DNA of 64,000 bases from Bradyrhizobium sp. WSM3983 (GTDB lineage Bacteria > Pseudomonadota > Alphaproteobacteria > Rhizobiales > Xanthobacteraceae): contig NZ_AXAY01000005.1 in assembly GCF_000473045.1 (NCBI RefSeq), positions 224,501 to 288,500 of the forward strand, given 5' to 3'. Below are positions 35,948 through 45,600 of the stretch, one piece after another; within the stretch, counting starts at the first letter, position 1, and every line of letters begins with the position of its first letter. The notes beneath the pieces are model-generated. The model saw only the letters and a list, made by a program, of their open reading frames with translations, ran no database searches and was not told where the DNA came from. Position numbers and translations under genes: made by a program.

Positions 35948-38071
35948 ATGCCGATGCGCGACACCCTGACAAGCCTGCGTTACCGCTACTGGCCTGATCA
36001 TCTCCTCGGTGAAATCCTGTCCAAGCGATGGACCGAGACAGCCATCCCGGTCATCCTTCTCCTGATCGTCGGCTTCGCCTTCAGCCGATCCATCGACAAC
36101 TTCCTGTCGCCGGCAAGCCTCGCCGACACCGCGCGCCAGGCCGGAGAGATCGGCTTCATCGCGCTCGGGCTTGCGCTGGTCGTCATCGTCGGCGGCATCG
36201 ATCTGTCCGTCGGTTCGATCTTCGCACTGACGGATTTCTGCGCGCTCTATCTGCTTGACGTCGCGGGCTGGCCGGTTCCGGCCGTCGTGGTCGCCACGCT
36301 GCTCTGCGGCGCCCTGCTCGGTGCCGTCAACGGCGTCCTGGTCGGATATCTGCGGCTGCGCGCCTTCATCACCACGCTGATCACGCTGATCATCTACCGC
36401 TCGGCCTACGATCTCCTGATCCAGCGCTATTCCAACGCCATCGCGTCAGCCTTCCCAGATATCCCGTCATGGGATTTCATCGGCGCAGGTTCTGTCTCCG
36501 GCATCCCCACCGTGGCGCTGGTCTACATCGTCGTCGCCATCTTCGGCCATATCTTCCTGACCCGGCTGCGGCCGGGCTGGCACATCACCGCGATCGGCGG
36601 CTCGCGACGTTCGGCGTACAATTCGGGCATTCCCGTTCGCCGCACGATCGCGCTCTGCTACGTCGCGAGTGGCGTGCTGACCAGCATCGGCGCGCTGTTC
36701 TTCGCGTCAAGACTCGGCACCGTCGGCGGCGACATCGGCGTCGGCCTGGAGGTGATCGTGCTGACGGCGACTGTGCTCGGCGGCATCACGCTCGGCGGCG
36801 GCAAGGGCTCGGTCGCAAAATCTGCGGTCGGGGTGCTGATCGTGCTCCTGATCACCAACGGCCTCACAACCATGAATGCGCGCGGCGGCGTTAACCGCAT
36901 GGCGCTCGCCGGCATCCTGCTCATCGCAGCCATGGTCGACATCCGCTGGCAGAAGAACCGGACCCGCATCATCAGCAAGGTCTATGTCGCGCCGACCTAT
37001 CATGAGCTGCCACCGCCGCCACCGACCGAAATCGGGCAAGGCGGACCATTCGAGCAGAACGACAAGCTGCGAAACGTCGAGGCGATCGGCCTTGGCCGCA
37101 TCGAAGCGCCGGAAGACGTCATTCTCGATCGCCACGACAACCTCTATGCCGGCTCACGCCACGGCGACATCATGCGCTTCCTCGCGCCCGACTACCAGAA
37201 AATGGAGGTGTTCGCCCATATCGGCGGCCAGCCGCTCGGCATGGCCTTCGACCGCGAGGACAATCTCTACGTCTGCATCGGCGGCATGGGGCTCTATCGC
37301 ATCAAGCCCGACGGCACGGTGGAGAAGGCGACCGACGAGACCAACCGCAGCATGCGCTCGGTCAACGACGACAGCCGGCTCCGGCTCGCGGATGACCTCG
37401 ATATCACCGACGACGGCCTGATCTTCTTCTCGGAAGCGACTGTGCGCTACGAGATGGACGAGTGGCCGATCGATGGCCTGGAAGCCCGCGGCAACGGCCG
37501 CATCATCTCGTACGACACCAAGACAGGCACGACACGCACCGAGCTGCGCGGCCTCAAATTTCCCAACGGCATCTGCGTCGCCAGCGACGGCCAGTCGATC
37601 CTGTTTGCCGAAACCTTTGGCTGCTCGATCAAGCGCTACTGGTTCGCAGGCCCCAGGAAGGGCGCGGTCGAGGTGGTGATGGACAATCTGCCGGGCTACC
37701 CTGACAACATCAACCTCGCCTCCGACGGCAATTACTGGCTGGCGCTGGTCGGCATGCGCAGCCCCTCGCTCGACCTCGCCTGGAAGATGCCGGGCTTCCG
37801 CCGCCGCATGGCCAAGCGCGTGCCGGTCGACGAATGGCTGTTCCCCAACATCAACACCGGCTGCGTGGTCAAGTTCAACGAGCAGGGCAAGATCGTCGAG
37901 TCATTCTGGGACCTGCACGGCGAGAACCATCCGATGATCACATCGATGCGCGAGCATCGCGGCTATCTCTATCTGGGCGGCATCCTCAACAACCGGATCG
38001 GCCGCTACAAGCTCGACAATGCCGATCCGAACTTCGTCCAGTATGACAAACGGTGGGGGAAGCAGTCGTGA
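35948..38071 (+). CDS. ABC permease fused to an SMP-30/strictosidine-synthase-like beta-propeller
   Basis: A 707-residue fusion. Residues about 1-340 are a complete RbsC-like permease (GGIDLSVGSIFALTD near residue 80, TVLGGITLGGGKGSVAKSAV near residue 275, eight or more helices). A Pro-rich linker (ELPPPPPTE, about 350) leads to a six-bladed propeller of the SMP-30/SSL/APMAP group at residues about 375-707. The family's metal ligands are all there: Glu in EAPEDV (about 387), Asn in KFPNGI (about 537) and Asp in GYPDNI (about 584). Since permease C-termini face the cytoplasm, the propeller should act on incoming substrate inside the cell, e.g. as a lactonase or esterase (inference). The ATG at 35948 or 35954 starts it. 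Confidence 0.88.
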   Translation: MPMRDTLTSLRYRYWPDHLLGEILSKRWTETAIPVILLLIVGFAFSRSIDNFLSPASLADTARQAGEIGFIALGLALVVIVGGIDLSVGSIFALTDFCALYLLDVAGWPVPAVVVATLLCGALLGAVNGVLVGYLRLRAFITTLITLIIYRSAYDLLIQRYSNAIASAFPDIPSWDFIGAGSVSGIPTVALVYIVVAIFGHIFLTRLRPGWHITAIGGSRRSAYNSGIPVRRTIALCYVASGVLTSIGALFFASRLGTVGGDIGVGLEVIVLTATVLGGITLGGGKGSVAKSAVGVLIVLLITNGLTTMNARGGVNRMALAGILLIAAMVDIRWQKNRTRIISKVYVAPTYHELPPPPPTEIGQGGPFEQNDKLRNVEAIGLGRIEAPEDVILDRHDNLYAGSRHGDIMRFLAPDYQKMEVFAHIGGQPLGMAFDREDNLYVCIGGMGLYRIKPDGTVEKATDETNRSMRSVNDDSRLRLADDLDITDDGLIFFSEATVRYEMDEWPIDGLEARGNGRIISYDTKTGTTRTELRGLKFPNGICVASDGQSILFAETFGCSIKRYWFAGPRKGAVEVVMDNLPGYPDNINLASDGNYWLALVGMRSPSLDLAWKMPGFRRRMAKRVPVDEWLFPNINTGCVVKFNEQGKIVESFWDLHGENHPMITSMREHRGYLYLGGILNNRIGRYKLDNADPNFVQYDKRWGKQS

Positions 38072-39165
38072 TCGCTGCGGTCAGAGACTTCGCCAACCGC
38101 TTTCTCGGGCGCGGCGATGCCACCATCACCGTGCCATCCTTCGACGGCGCGTTGAAGCCCAACCAGAAGCTGGAATCAGCCAAGACCTTGTTGACAGGCG
38201 AGGCGCCGGAAGACCTCGCCGTCGATGGAAGCAACCTTTTCATCGCTGACGGCCAGCGGCTGATGCGTCTGAACGCCGGCGCGGCATCGGAAGTGCGCAG
38301 CTTCGAACGGCCGATATCGGCGCTCTGTGTCCTTCCCGGCGGCGGCCTTGCCATCGCGCTCGGGGGACGCGAGGTGCGTGTGTACGCAAGCCCCTCGGCC
38401 GAGCAGCCGAGCGTGACGTTCATCGACGCCGCGTTCAACGCCGTCAATGCGCTGGCGCTCGCGGACGACAACACGCTCATCGCGACGGACGGCTCGGCCA
38501 CGTCCGGGGTCGACGAGTGGGCGCGCGACTTGCTGGAGCTCAATCGGACCGGCCGCGTGTTCAAGCTGGATCCCGGCAACAAGACCGTGACACGATTGGC
38601 CCAGGGGCTCGGCTATGCCTTCGGCGCCTGCGCCCATGGCAACGCCATGCTGGTCAGCGAGAGCTGGCGCCACCGCCTCGTTCTCGTGGCGCCCGGCGCA
38701 TCGCCGAAGGTCGTGCTCGCTCACCTCCCGGTCTATCCGTCGCGACTGTCGAAGGCCTCTGGCGGCGGTTACTGGCTCACCGCCTTCACCGCGCGGACCC
38801 AGCTGGTCGAATTCGTGTTGCGCGAACCCGGCTACCGGCGCCGCATGATGGCGGAGATCGATCCGGCCTATTGGGTCGCGCCGCGCCTGCGCTCCGGGCG
38901 CTCGTTCAAGGAGCCGATGCAGGGCGCGCATATCAAGACCATGGGCGTCATCAAACCGTGGGCGCCACCGCGCTCCTATGGCCTCGTCATCCGCCTCGAT
39001 GCGGACGGCCAGCCACTGTATTCGCTGCACAGCCGGGTTGATGGCTTCAATCACGGCGTCGTCGCAGCCATCGAGATGGGCGATGATCTCGTTCTGATCG
39101 CCAAGGGACCGGGCCGAGTCCTGCGACTGCCTCTTGCTGGCCTTGCCGAGGAGTTTCGCCCATGA
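38068..39165 (+). CDS. Stand-alone SMP-30-like beta-propeller protein, apparently lacking metal ligands
   Basis: A 365-residue cytoplasmic protein (no signal peptide) related to the propeller domain of the preceding gene. It begins with a similar EAPEDLAVDGSNLFIADG blade, but where the fusion has FPNG this protein has YAFGACAHG, and YPDN is replaced by YPSRLS. Asn and Asp of the metal triad are thus missing and it may bind rather than turn over ligand. The GTG start overlaps the previous stop (GTGA) and follows GGGGGAAG; the stop overlaps the ATPase start (ATGA). Tight coupling on both sides suggests a component of the transporter complex or its pathway. Confidence 0.8.
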   Translation: MIAAVRDFANRFLGRGDATITVPSFDGALKPNQKLESAKTLLTGEAPEDLAVDGSNLFIADGQRLMRLNAGAASEVRSFERPISALCVLPGGGLAIALGGREVRVYASPSAEQPSVTFIDAAFNAVNALALADDNTLIATDGSATSGVDEWARDLLELNRTGRVFKLDPGNKTVTRLAQGLGYAFGACAHGNAMLVSESWRHRLVLVAPGASPKVVLAHLPVYPSRLSKASGGGYWLTAFTARTQLVEFVLREPGYRRRMMAEIDPAYWVAPRLRSGRSFKEPMQGAHIKTMGVIKPWAPPRSYGLVIRLDADGQPLYSLHSRVDGFNHGVVAAIEMGDDLVLIAKGPGRVLRLPLAGLAEEFRP

Positions 39166-40658
39166 GCGACATCGCACTCTCGCTGCGCAAGGCTACCAAG
39201 CTCTATGCCGGCGTGCCCGCCATCGACGGGGTCGACTTCGACCTTCGCCGCGGCGAGATCCACGCACTGGTCGGCGAGAACGGTGCCGGCAAGTCAACCC
39301 TCACCAAGGTGATGGCGGGCGTGGTGACGCTGACCTCGGGGACCATGACGGTCGACGGCGCCGATGTCGCGCCGAAGACGCCATTGGAGGCGCGCAATCT
39401 CGGGATCGCCATGGTGTTCCAGGAGAACAGCCTGGTGCCGACCATGACGGTCGCGCAGAATCTGTTTCTCGGGCAGGAGAAGTTCTACAACCGCCTGCGC
39501 GGCATCTACATCGCCGCGCAGCAGTTTCTGCAATCGCTCAATTTCGACGTCACGCCGACCGCCACCGTCAGCGGCCTCGGCGCGGCCAAGAAGCAGATGG
39601 TCGAGATCGCGCGTGCGGTCCTGCACCGCGCCAAGGTCATCATCTTCGACGAGCCGACGGCTTCGCTGACGCCGGAGGAGAAGAAATACTTCTTCGACCT
39701 CGTCCGCGACCTCAAGAAGCGCGGCGTCTCGATCGTCTTCATCTCGCACGCTCTGGAGGAGGCCCTGCTGCTCGCCGACCGCATCACGGTGCTGCGCGAC
39801 GGCAAGCATGTCGTGACCGACGATGTCGCCAAGTTCGACCGCGCCGCGATCGTGCAGGCCATGGTCGGGCGCGATCTCTCCAACACGCTCTATGGCGCGC
39901 GGAAGAGCAGCGTGCGGCCGGCTGGCGCGCGCGTGCTCACGGTGCAGAATTTGAAGATGGCGCCGATGGTGAAGAACAATTCGCTGTCGGTGTTCGCAGG
40001 GCAGATCACCGGCGTGTTCGGCCTCGTCGGTGCGGGGCGCACCGAAACCTTCAAGATCGTCGCCGGCGTGCTCAAGCGCGACTTCTTCCATGGCGGCGAG
40101 ATCCTGTTGCACGACCAGCCGGTGCGCTACCGGGTGCCGGCACCGGCAGTCAAGGCCGGCATCGCCTATGTCACGGAGGACCGCAAGGTCGAGGGTTTCT
40201 TCGAGACGTCTTCGATCGCACGCAACATCTATCTCGGACTGCTGTCGAAGTTTCCGAAGGGCCGCATGATACTGTCGCGACGGGAAACCGATACGGTCGG
40301 CAAGACCTGGATCGAGAAGCTCAAGGTTCACGCCATCGGCGACGACGGCAAGGTGGTCGAGCTATCCGGCGGCAATCAGCAGAAGGTCGTGATCGCCAAG
40401 TCGCTGGTGCAGGAGCCGGACCTGATCATCTTCGACGAGCCGACCCGCGGCGTCGACGTCGGCGCCATCGTCGAGATTCACGAACTGATCAACCGGCTCG
40501 CCGACGAGGGCAAGGCGGTCGTGGTCATCTCATCCTACTTGCCCGAGATCATGGCGCTCTCCGACCGCATCCTGGTCTCGCGCCAGGGCAAGGTCGTGGA
40601 AGAGTTCTCCGCGCTGGAGGCGACGGAGGAGAAGATCATGTACGCGGCGATCCACTAA
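39162..40658 (+). CDS. Ribose-class ABC ATPase with tandem nucleotide-binding domains (RbsA-like)
   Basis: A 498-residue ATPase. NBD1 (about 1-245) has Walker A GENGAGKST, a divergent signature (SGLGAAKKQMVEIARA) and Walker B VIIFDEPTAS. NBD2 (about 255-498) has the degenerate Walker A GLVGAGRTE usual for RbsA-type second halves, canonical LSGGNQQKVVIAKSL and Walker B LIIFDEPTRGVDVG. It energises the permease pair encoded upstream. Last gene of the operon; only six bases separate it from the convergent DUF2059 gene. Confidence 0.92.
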   Translation: MSDIALSLRKATKLYAGVPAIDGVDFDLRRGEIHALVGENGAGKSTLTKVMAGVVTLTSGTMTVDGADVAPKTPLEARNLGIAMVFQENSLVPTMTVAQNLFLGQEKFYNRLRGIYIAAQQFLQSLNFDVTPTATVSGLGAAKKQMVEIARAVLHRAKVIIFDEPTASLTPEEKKYFFDLVRDLKKRGVSIVFISHALEEALLLADRITVLRDGKHVVTDDVAKFDRAAIVQAMVGRDLSNTLYGARKSSVRPAGARVLTVQNLKMAPMVKNNSLSVFAGQITGVFGLVGAGRTETFKIVAGVLKRDFFHGGEILLHDQPVRYRVPAPAVKAGIAYVTEDRKVEGFFETSSIARNIYLGLLSKFPKGRMILSRRETDTVGKTWIEKLKVHAIGDDGKVVELSGGNQQKVVIAKSLVQEPDLIIFDEPTRGVDVGAIVEIHELINRLADEGKAVVVISSYLPEIMALSDRILVSRQGKVVEEFSALEATEEKIMYAAIH

Positions 40659-40664
40659 CCGCGC

Positions 40665-41153
40665 CTACAATTTGTGTCCCTTCTGGCGCAGCGCCTCGAT
40701 CAGGCGCTGCTTCAATTCGTCGGCGGCCTTCTGGCTGGCGTCCTGGCCGATCTGCGTACTTGCCTGCGCCAGCGCATCCGACTGCGCCAGAAGCTTCTGC
40801 CCGGCCGGCTGGGCGTAGAACGCCTCGATCTGGCGAAGCTCGTCCAGGGTGAAGCTAGCGGCATAGACGGCGGCGATCTGGTCGACCATGGCGGTGACGA
40901 ATGGCGCGTAGATCTCCGCGCCGGGTGCTGTCATCGCGTCATAGTCGCGCTCGATCTCCGGCCTGTCCTGCGCCACCACGGGCCGCAGCTTCAGCAGGAG
41001 CTGCGGCAGCAGTGCGCGATATTGATCGGCAATCTTCAGCGTGACGACGAGCTTGCGCGCCGTCGTCATCGCCTCCGGCGACGGCGTCTCGGCGGATGCG
41101 CCGCAGACGAGGAGCAGGACAATGCCGGCAATCGTCAACATGCGTCTGGACAT
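40665..41153 (-). CDS. DUF2059 periplasmic protein
   Basis: A 162-residue exported protein. The signal peptide spans residues 1-20 (cut after GASA), and the mature part is all-helical with the DUF2059 landmark FTLDELRQIEAFYAQPAGQK. DUF2059 proteins are periplasmic and of unknown function. GGAGAGG precedes the ATG at 41153. It is 12 bases downstream of opgC on the same strand, suggesting co-transcription and a possible envelope-glucan connection (inference). Confidence 0.85.
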   Translation of the reverse strand: MSRRMLTIAGIVLLLVCGASAETPSPEAMTTARKLVVTLKIADQYRALLPQLLLKLRPVVAQDRPEIERDYDAMTAPGAEIYAPFVTAMVDQIAAVYAASFTLDELRQIEAFYAQPAGQKLLAQSDALAQASTQIGQDASQKAADELKQRLIEALRQKGHKL

Positions 41154-41165
41154 CGACCTCTCCAA

Positions 41166-42398
41166 TCACCGGCTCGCAGGCGCCGGCGCGCTTTCGGTGG
41201 CAGCCTCTAGCTCCTCGACCTCCGAGACTTTCACGAAGAGGTTCGGCACCCGCTCGGCGCGATCGAGTAGCCAGGCGGCGCCGATCATGATGGCGATGCC
41301 GACGGCGGAGACCACGAGCTGCTCCCAGACGCCCTTGGTGTATTGCGTCAGGATCCAATGCGCGGAGAACGACAGGAAGACGCCGAGGCAGAAGATCGGC
41401 AGCGAATGCTGGCCGCAGAGGATGACGGGCCGCAGCCAGGCCGTGTGCAGCGCCTTCCATTTGCGCGAGACGAAATGCGTCACCCAGATCGCCAGCGCCA
41501 GGAAATGCGTGAAGCGCAGCATGTCGAGGTCGGTCTTGTCGATCGGGTAGATCGCCTTGATCATCCATTTCGGGATCAGGGCCTCGAGCGCCTGGACGTG
41601 CCAGGTCATCACGATCAGGAGAGCGAAGACCAGCCAGCCAGCGGCGAGCGCCATCGCCGCCCTCGACCACACCCATGTGCCGATCTTGTCGATCTGGCCG
41701 ATGCCGCACCAGGCGGCGAACACGAACATCAGCTGCCAGCAGAACGGGTTGAAGTACCAGGTCGTGCCGGGCGGATAGGAGGCGACGTTCCAGTCGAACC
41801 AGCGCGACAGCACATAGAGCACCACGGAGGCCGCGAGCGTCAGGTTCGGCCGGCGCACCAGGCACCAGACGATGAAGGGCGAGGCGAACACCAGCGTGAT
41901 GTAGAGCGGCAGCACGTCGAGATTGACCGGCTTGTATTTCAGCACGATCGCCTGCCCGATCAGCTCGTCCGGATGCGCCAGGAAATTGAACACGTTGAAC
42001 TCGTGCTCGTACATCGGATTGTCGAAGCGGCGCGCGGTGCGGGCGATCTGCGCCGTGAACAGCAGGAACAGCATGATGTGGGCGACATACATTTCCGCCG
42101 CCCGCCGCCACAGCCGCTTCAGCGCGGCGAGGAACCAGCCTCCGGCGACGACGGGGCCGTAGATCCAGCCGACCAGATAGCCGGAGATGAAGACGAAGAA
42201 CTCGGCGGCGTCGCTGAAGCCGTAATTGCGCAGCGTCAGCCAGGCCACGACGTCGTGCGGGATGTGATCGAGGAAGATCATCCAAAGCCCGATGCCGCGG
42301 AAGAGGTCGAGCCGCAGGTCGCGCTCGACCGGCGCCAACAGTGCTGCCTGGTCCCGTATGATCATGGGCCCCGCCTCGTCCGGTGGGCGTCGCGCCAT
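41166..42398 (-). CDS. opgC: OpgC-domain membrane protein (periplasmic glucan modification)
   Basis: A 410-residue polytopic protein with about ten helices and the acyltransferase-3-like OpgC opening RDLRLDLFRGIGLWMIFLDH, followed by FSDAAEFFVFISGYLVGWIY. In Rhodobacter sphaeroides OpgC succinylates osmoregulated periplasmic glucans; Bradyrhizobium makes cyclic beta-glucans important in symbiosis, so a similar substitution is likely. The C-terminus is a short acidic/Ala-Pro tail. Start: ATG at 42398, or the ATG at 42365, which has a better GAGG upstream and still precedes the conserved region. Confidence 0.85.
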   Translation of the reverse strand: MARRPPDEAGPMIIRDQAALLAPVERDLRLDLFRGIGLWMIFLDHIPHDVVAWLTLRNYGFSDAAEFFVFISGYLVGWIYGPVVAGGWFLAALKRLWRRAAEMYVAHIMLFLLFTAQIARTARRFDNPMYEHEFNVFNFLAHPDELIGQAIVLKYKPVNLDVLPLYITLVFASPFIVWCLVRRPNLTLAASVVLYVLSRWFDWNVASYPPGTTWYFNPFCWQLMFVFAAWCGIGQIDKIGTWVWSRAAMALAAGWLVFALLIVMTWHVQALEALIPKWMIKAIYPIDKTDLDMLRFTHFLALAIWVTHFVSRKWKALHTAWLRPVILCGQHSLPIFCLGVFLSFSAHWILTQYTKGVWEQLVVSAVGIAIMIGAAWLLDRAERVPNLFVKVSEVEELEAATESAPAPASR

Positions 42399-42637
42399 CG
42401 CGGCGCCGATGAAATCGGATGCTAAAAAAGATCAAACAAATCGTCACCTAACCCTGCGGCTAGAACGGCGACGGTAGCCGACCTTGGCGCCCGCGCAAGG
42501 GACTTGTCATCACAACGCATGGCGGCTCCGTCCAAAAGAGACAAAAACAACCCCATGCACAGTAGCTAAGTCATTGTATCGCCTGCGAAACTTAGTTGAC
42601 CCGTCGGGCAAAAGCCCCGGACGTCGCGCACCCCGGG
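42399..42637. other. Non-coding interval between opgC and the cyclase gene
   Basis: About 240 bases with no credible gene. It has an AT-richer stretch around 42420-42450 near the opgC start, probably its promoter, and a GC-rich stretch at 42600-42637 after the cyclase stop. No clear terminator hairpin or repeat is seen. Confidence 0.4.
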
Positions 42638-45600
42638 TCAGGTCGGCTGATCGTCCTCGGCGAGTATGCCGTTCAGCATCGCCTCGGCCTTCTGCTGCAG
42701 CGGCTTCGCGCCGCTTTCGGAGGCGATCGCGATCGTTGCGCGCAGGGCGGCCAGGATGATGGTCCGGTTCTCCTCGCTCGATGGCGGCGTCACCACGGCC
42801 TCACCGAACAGGGCCTCGGCCTCGAGGCCGGAGAAGCCTTGCTGGCGCGCGGTGTTGCGCGCCTCGCGCAGCATGTTCTGGGCAGCCTGGACATCGCCGA
42901 GCTGATTGATCGCCAGCGCCAGGTAGATCGAAGAGCGCAGCACCGCCGAGGTATAGCCGACCGCGCGCGCCTCTTCGCGCGCCTCGGCCAGCATGCGACG
43001 GGCCCGGTCGAACAGCCCCTGCTCCAGATAGGCGATGCCGACATGGCAGGCGAGCACCGGCACGAACAGCCGGATGCCGTGTTTCTGCGCCAGCACAAAA
43101 CCACCTTCGAGAATGGACGCGGCCGCTGCCGGATCGCCCCGGCCAAGCATCAGCCAGCCGCCGCTATAGGCGGCGGCAACGCGGTCATAGGGACGGCTGG
43201 TCTCGTCCGCAATCGCAGCGGCCTCTCGCTGGAGCTCCTCGGCAGTATCGAGTTCTCCCATGACGGTGTGGGTGAAGCTTTTCATCATGCAGCAAAGGAG
43301 GAGTGTGTATTTCGGCGGCGTGCCGAACGGCGCACTCGCTTCTGGTTCCATGAGATGGGCACGGGCCCGTGCGAATGTCTGCTCAGCCTCGCGATAGCGC
43401 CCCGCAAGAAAATATGCCTGGCCGAGATTGTATTGCGCAAGGTTGCGCCAGCCCGGATTGCCCGACTCCTCGGCAAGACCGACGACTTCCTCGCCAAGAA
43501 TGACTGCCTCGGCCGGCGTCCCATAGAAGTTCTGCCCACCCGCCATGACCGCCATGGCGGCGACCTTTCTGCCGACATCATCGATCTGGCTGGCCCGTTG
43601 GTCGGCCTCCTTTCCGAGATCGATCCACTCGGCGACGCGACCGGACCAGGCGAATGCCATGCGCGCCTCCATCCGGAGATCGATGGCGTTGGTCTCCCGC
43701 GGGCGCGTCAACGGCGTCTTGTCGAGCGAATCCATCGCAGTCCGGAAGTAGTCGATCGCCTCGGCATAGGCCGAGCGCACAAGGCATTTCTGTGCGGCGC
43801 TTCTCCCGTAGTTGAATGCCTTCGGCCAGTCCTTGGCGCGCACGGCATGGTAACAGAGGCTGTCGGGATCATCTCGCCATGTTTCGTCGCTCTCGAAAGC
43901 CGCGAGCACGCGCGCATGTACGCTCTCGCGCACCTTTTCGACCATCGACTCATAGGTCACTTGGCGGACCATCTCGTGCCTGAACTCGAGCGAGTTCTCG
44001 AGATCGCTATCGATCCTGACGAGCAGCTCGGCCCGGTCGAGCGACGCGAGACAGTCCTGAAGGATGTCTTCAGGCAACTGCGAGACTCTCCGTACCACGG
44101 CTTCGCTCGATCGCGGCCCCAATGCGGCCGCAACTTGCAACACCAGGCGCTGCTGTCGCGATACGCGGTCGAGGCGCGCCGCGATCACGCCCTGAATGCT
44201 GGTGGGAATACCGAGCTCGTCGATCGGCCGGACCAGAGCAAGGTCGCCCCACTCGCCGCGCAACGTGCCGCTGTCCTTCAGGCCGCGGCAGACCTCCTCG
44301 ATGAACAGCGGCACGTTGGCCGTGTGGGAGATGATCCGGCTCTTGAGATCTGCATTGGTCTCGGAGGACCCGAGCATGTCGGACAGCATTTCCAGCCCGG
44401 AATCGTCATCGAGCGGCCGCATCGCGACGACTTCGGCGTGGCAGCGCGCGATCCAGACCGGCATGCCGTTCGGGCGGGAGGTGAGCAGCACGAGGAGATC
44501 TGGCACCGCCAGCGAGGCAATGGCGGCCACGACGACGTCGCTGGCCCGGTCGATCCAGTGCAGGTCCTCCAAAAGCAGGATCGTCGGCTGGCGACTGGCC
44601 AGGTTCTGGATGATGGCGCAACTTGCATCGGAGATCACGCGTCCGCGGGCATGAGGCTCGAGCTCGTCCCATTGCGGGTTCGCGATCGGCACATCGAGCA
44701 CCGCGTCGAGGGCGCTCTGCTGAATCGCGAACAGGTCTCTCCTCGGATCTCCGGGATTGCCGGGGTCCCTTGCGGCTGCGTCGATGGCCGACAGCAGGAT
44801 CTGCTTGAGCGTGCTGAACGGCGCTCCTTGCAGATTCGGACTGCACTCGGCGTCGATCAGCCGCCAGCCCTCGGCCCTGAGCTTCTGGGCGAACTCATGC
44901 GCCAGCCGCGATTTGCCGATGCCGGCATCGCCCAGCAGCATGACGGTTTGCCGGCTGGCCCTGGCCTGCCCGGCTGCGCGATCCAGCAAGTCCCGCTCGG
45001 TGGTGCGGTCGACGAATCGGGAGACGCTGCGGGCGCGCCGCACCCGCCAGCTCGACAGGTCGCTGGCACCCACGATCCGGTAGACCGGCACGGGCTGGCC
45101 GAAGCCGCGCAGGGATTTGCCGCCGAGGTGCTCGAACCGGACATGCCCGTCGGCGAGTTTTTGACAGGCTTCCGAGACGTAGATCTGATTCGCTTCGGCC
45201 ACCTGCTCCAGCCGCGCGGCCAGATGCTGGGCGGCGCCGCCGATCTCGTAGACCTTGGAGAATTCGCTGGCGACCATGTAGGCAACGACATGGCCGGAGT
45301 GGAGGCCGACCCGGACCTGAAGCCCGGGATCACCGAGGCTGGCGACGCGCCGGACCAGCTCGATCGCAGCATGACACGCCAGGGGCGCATGGTTGTCGTC
45401 CGCAATCGGGGCGCCGAACACCGCGGAAAGCCCGTCGCCCAGCTCTTTGCTGACGATGCCGCCGAACTGACGTACGGAGGCCCTCATGGCCGCCAGCGCC
45501 GGTTCGAGGCGCGAGACAGCCTCCTCTGGCTCCAATTCAGCAACAAGAACCGTGGAGTCGATGACGTCAGCACGAAGAATCGTCACAAACCGACGTTCGC

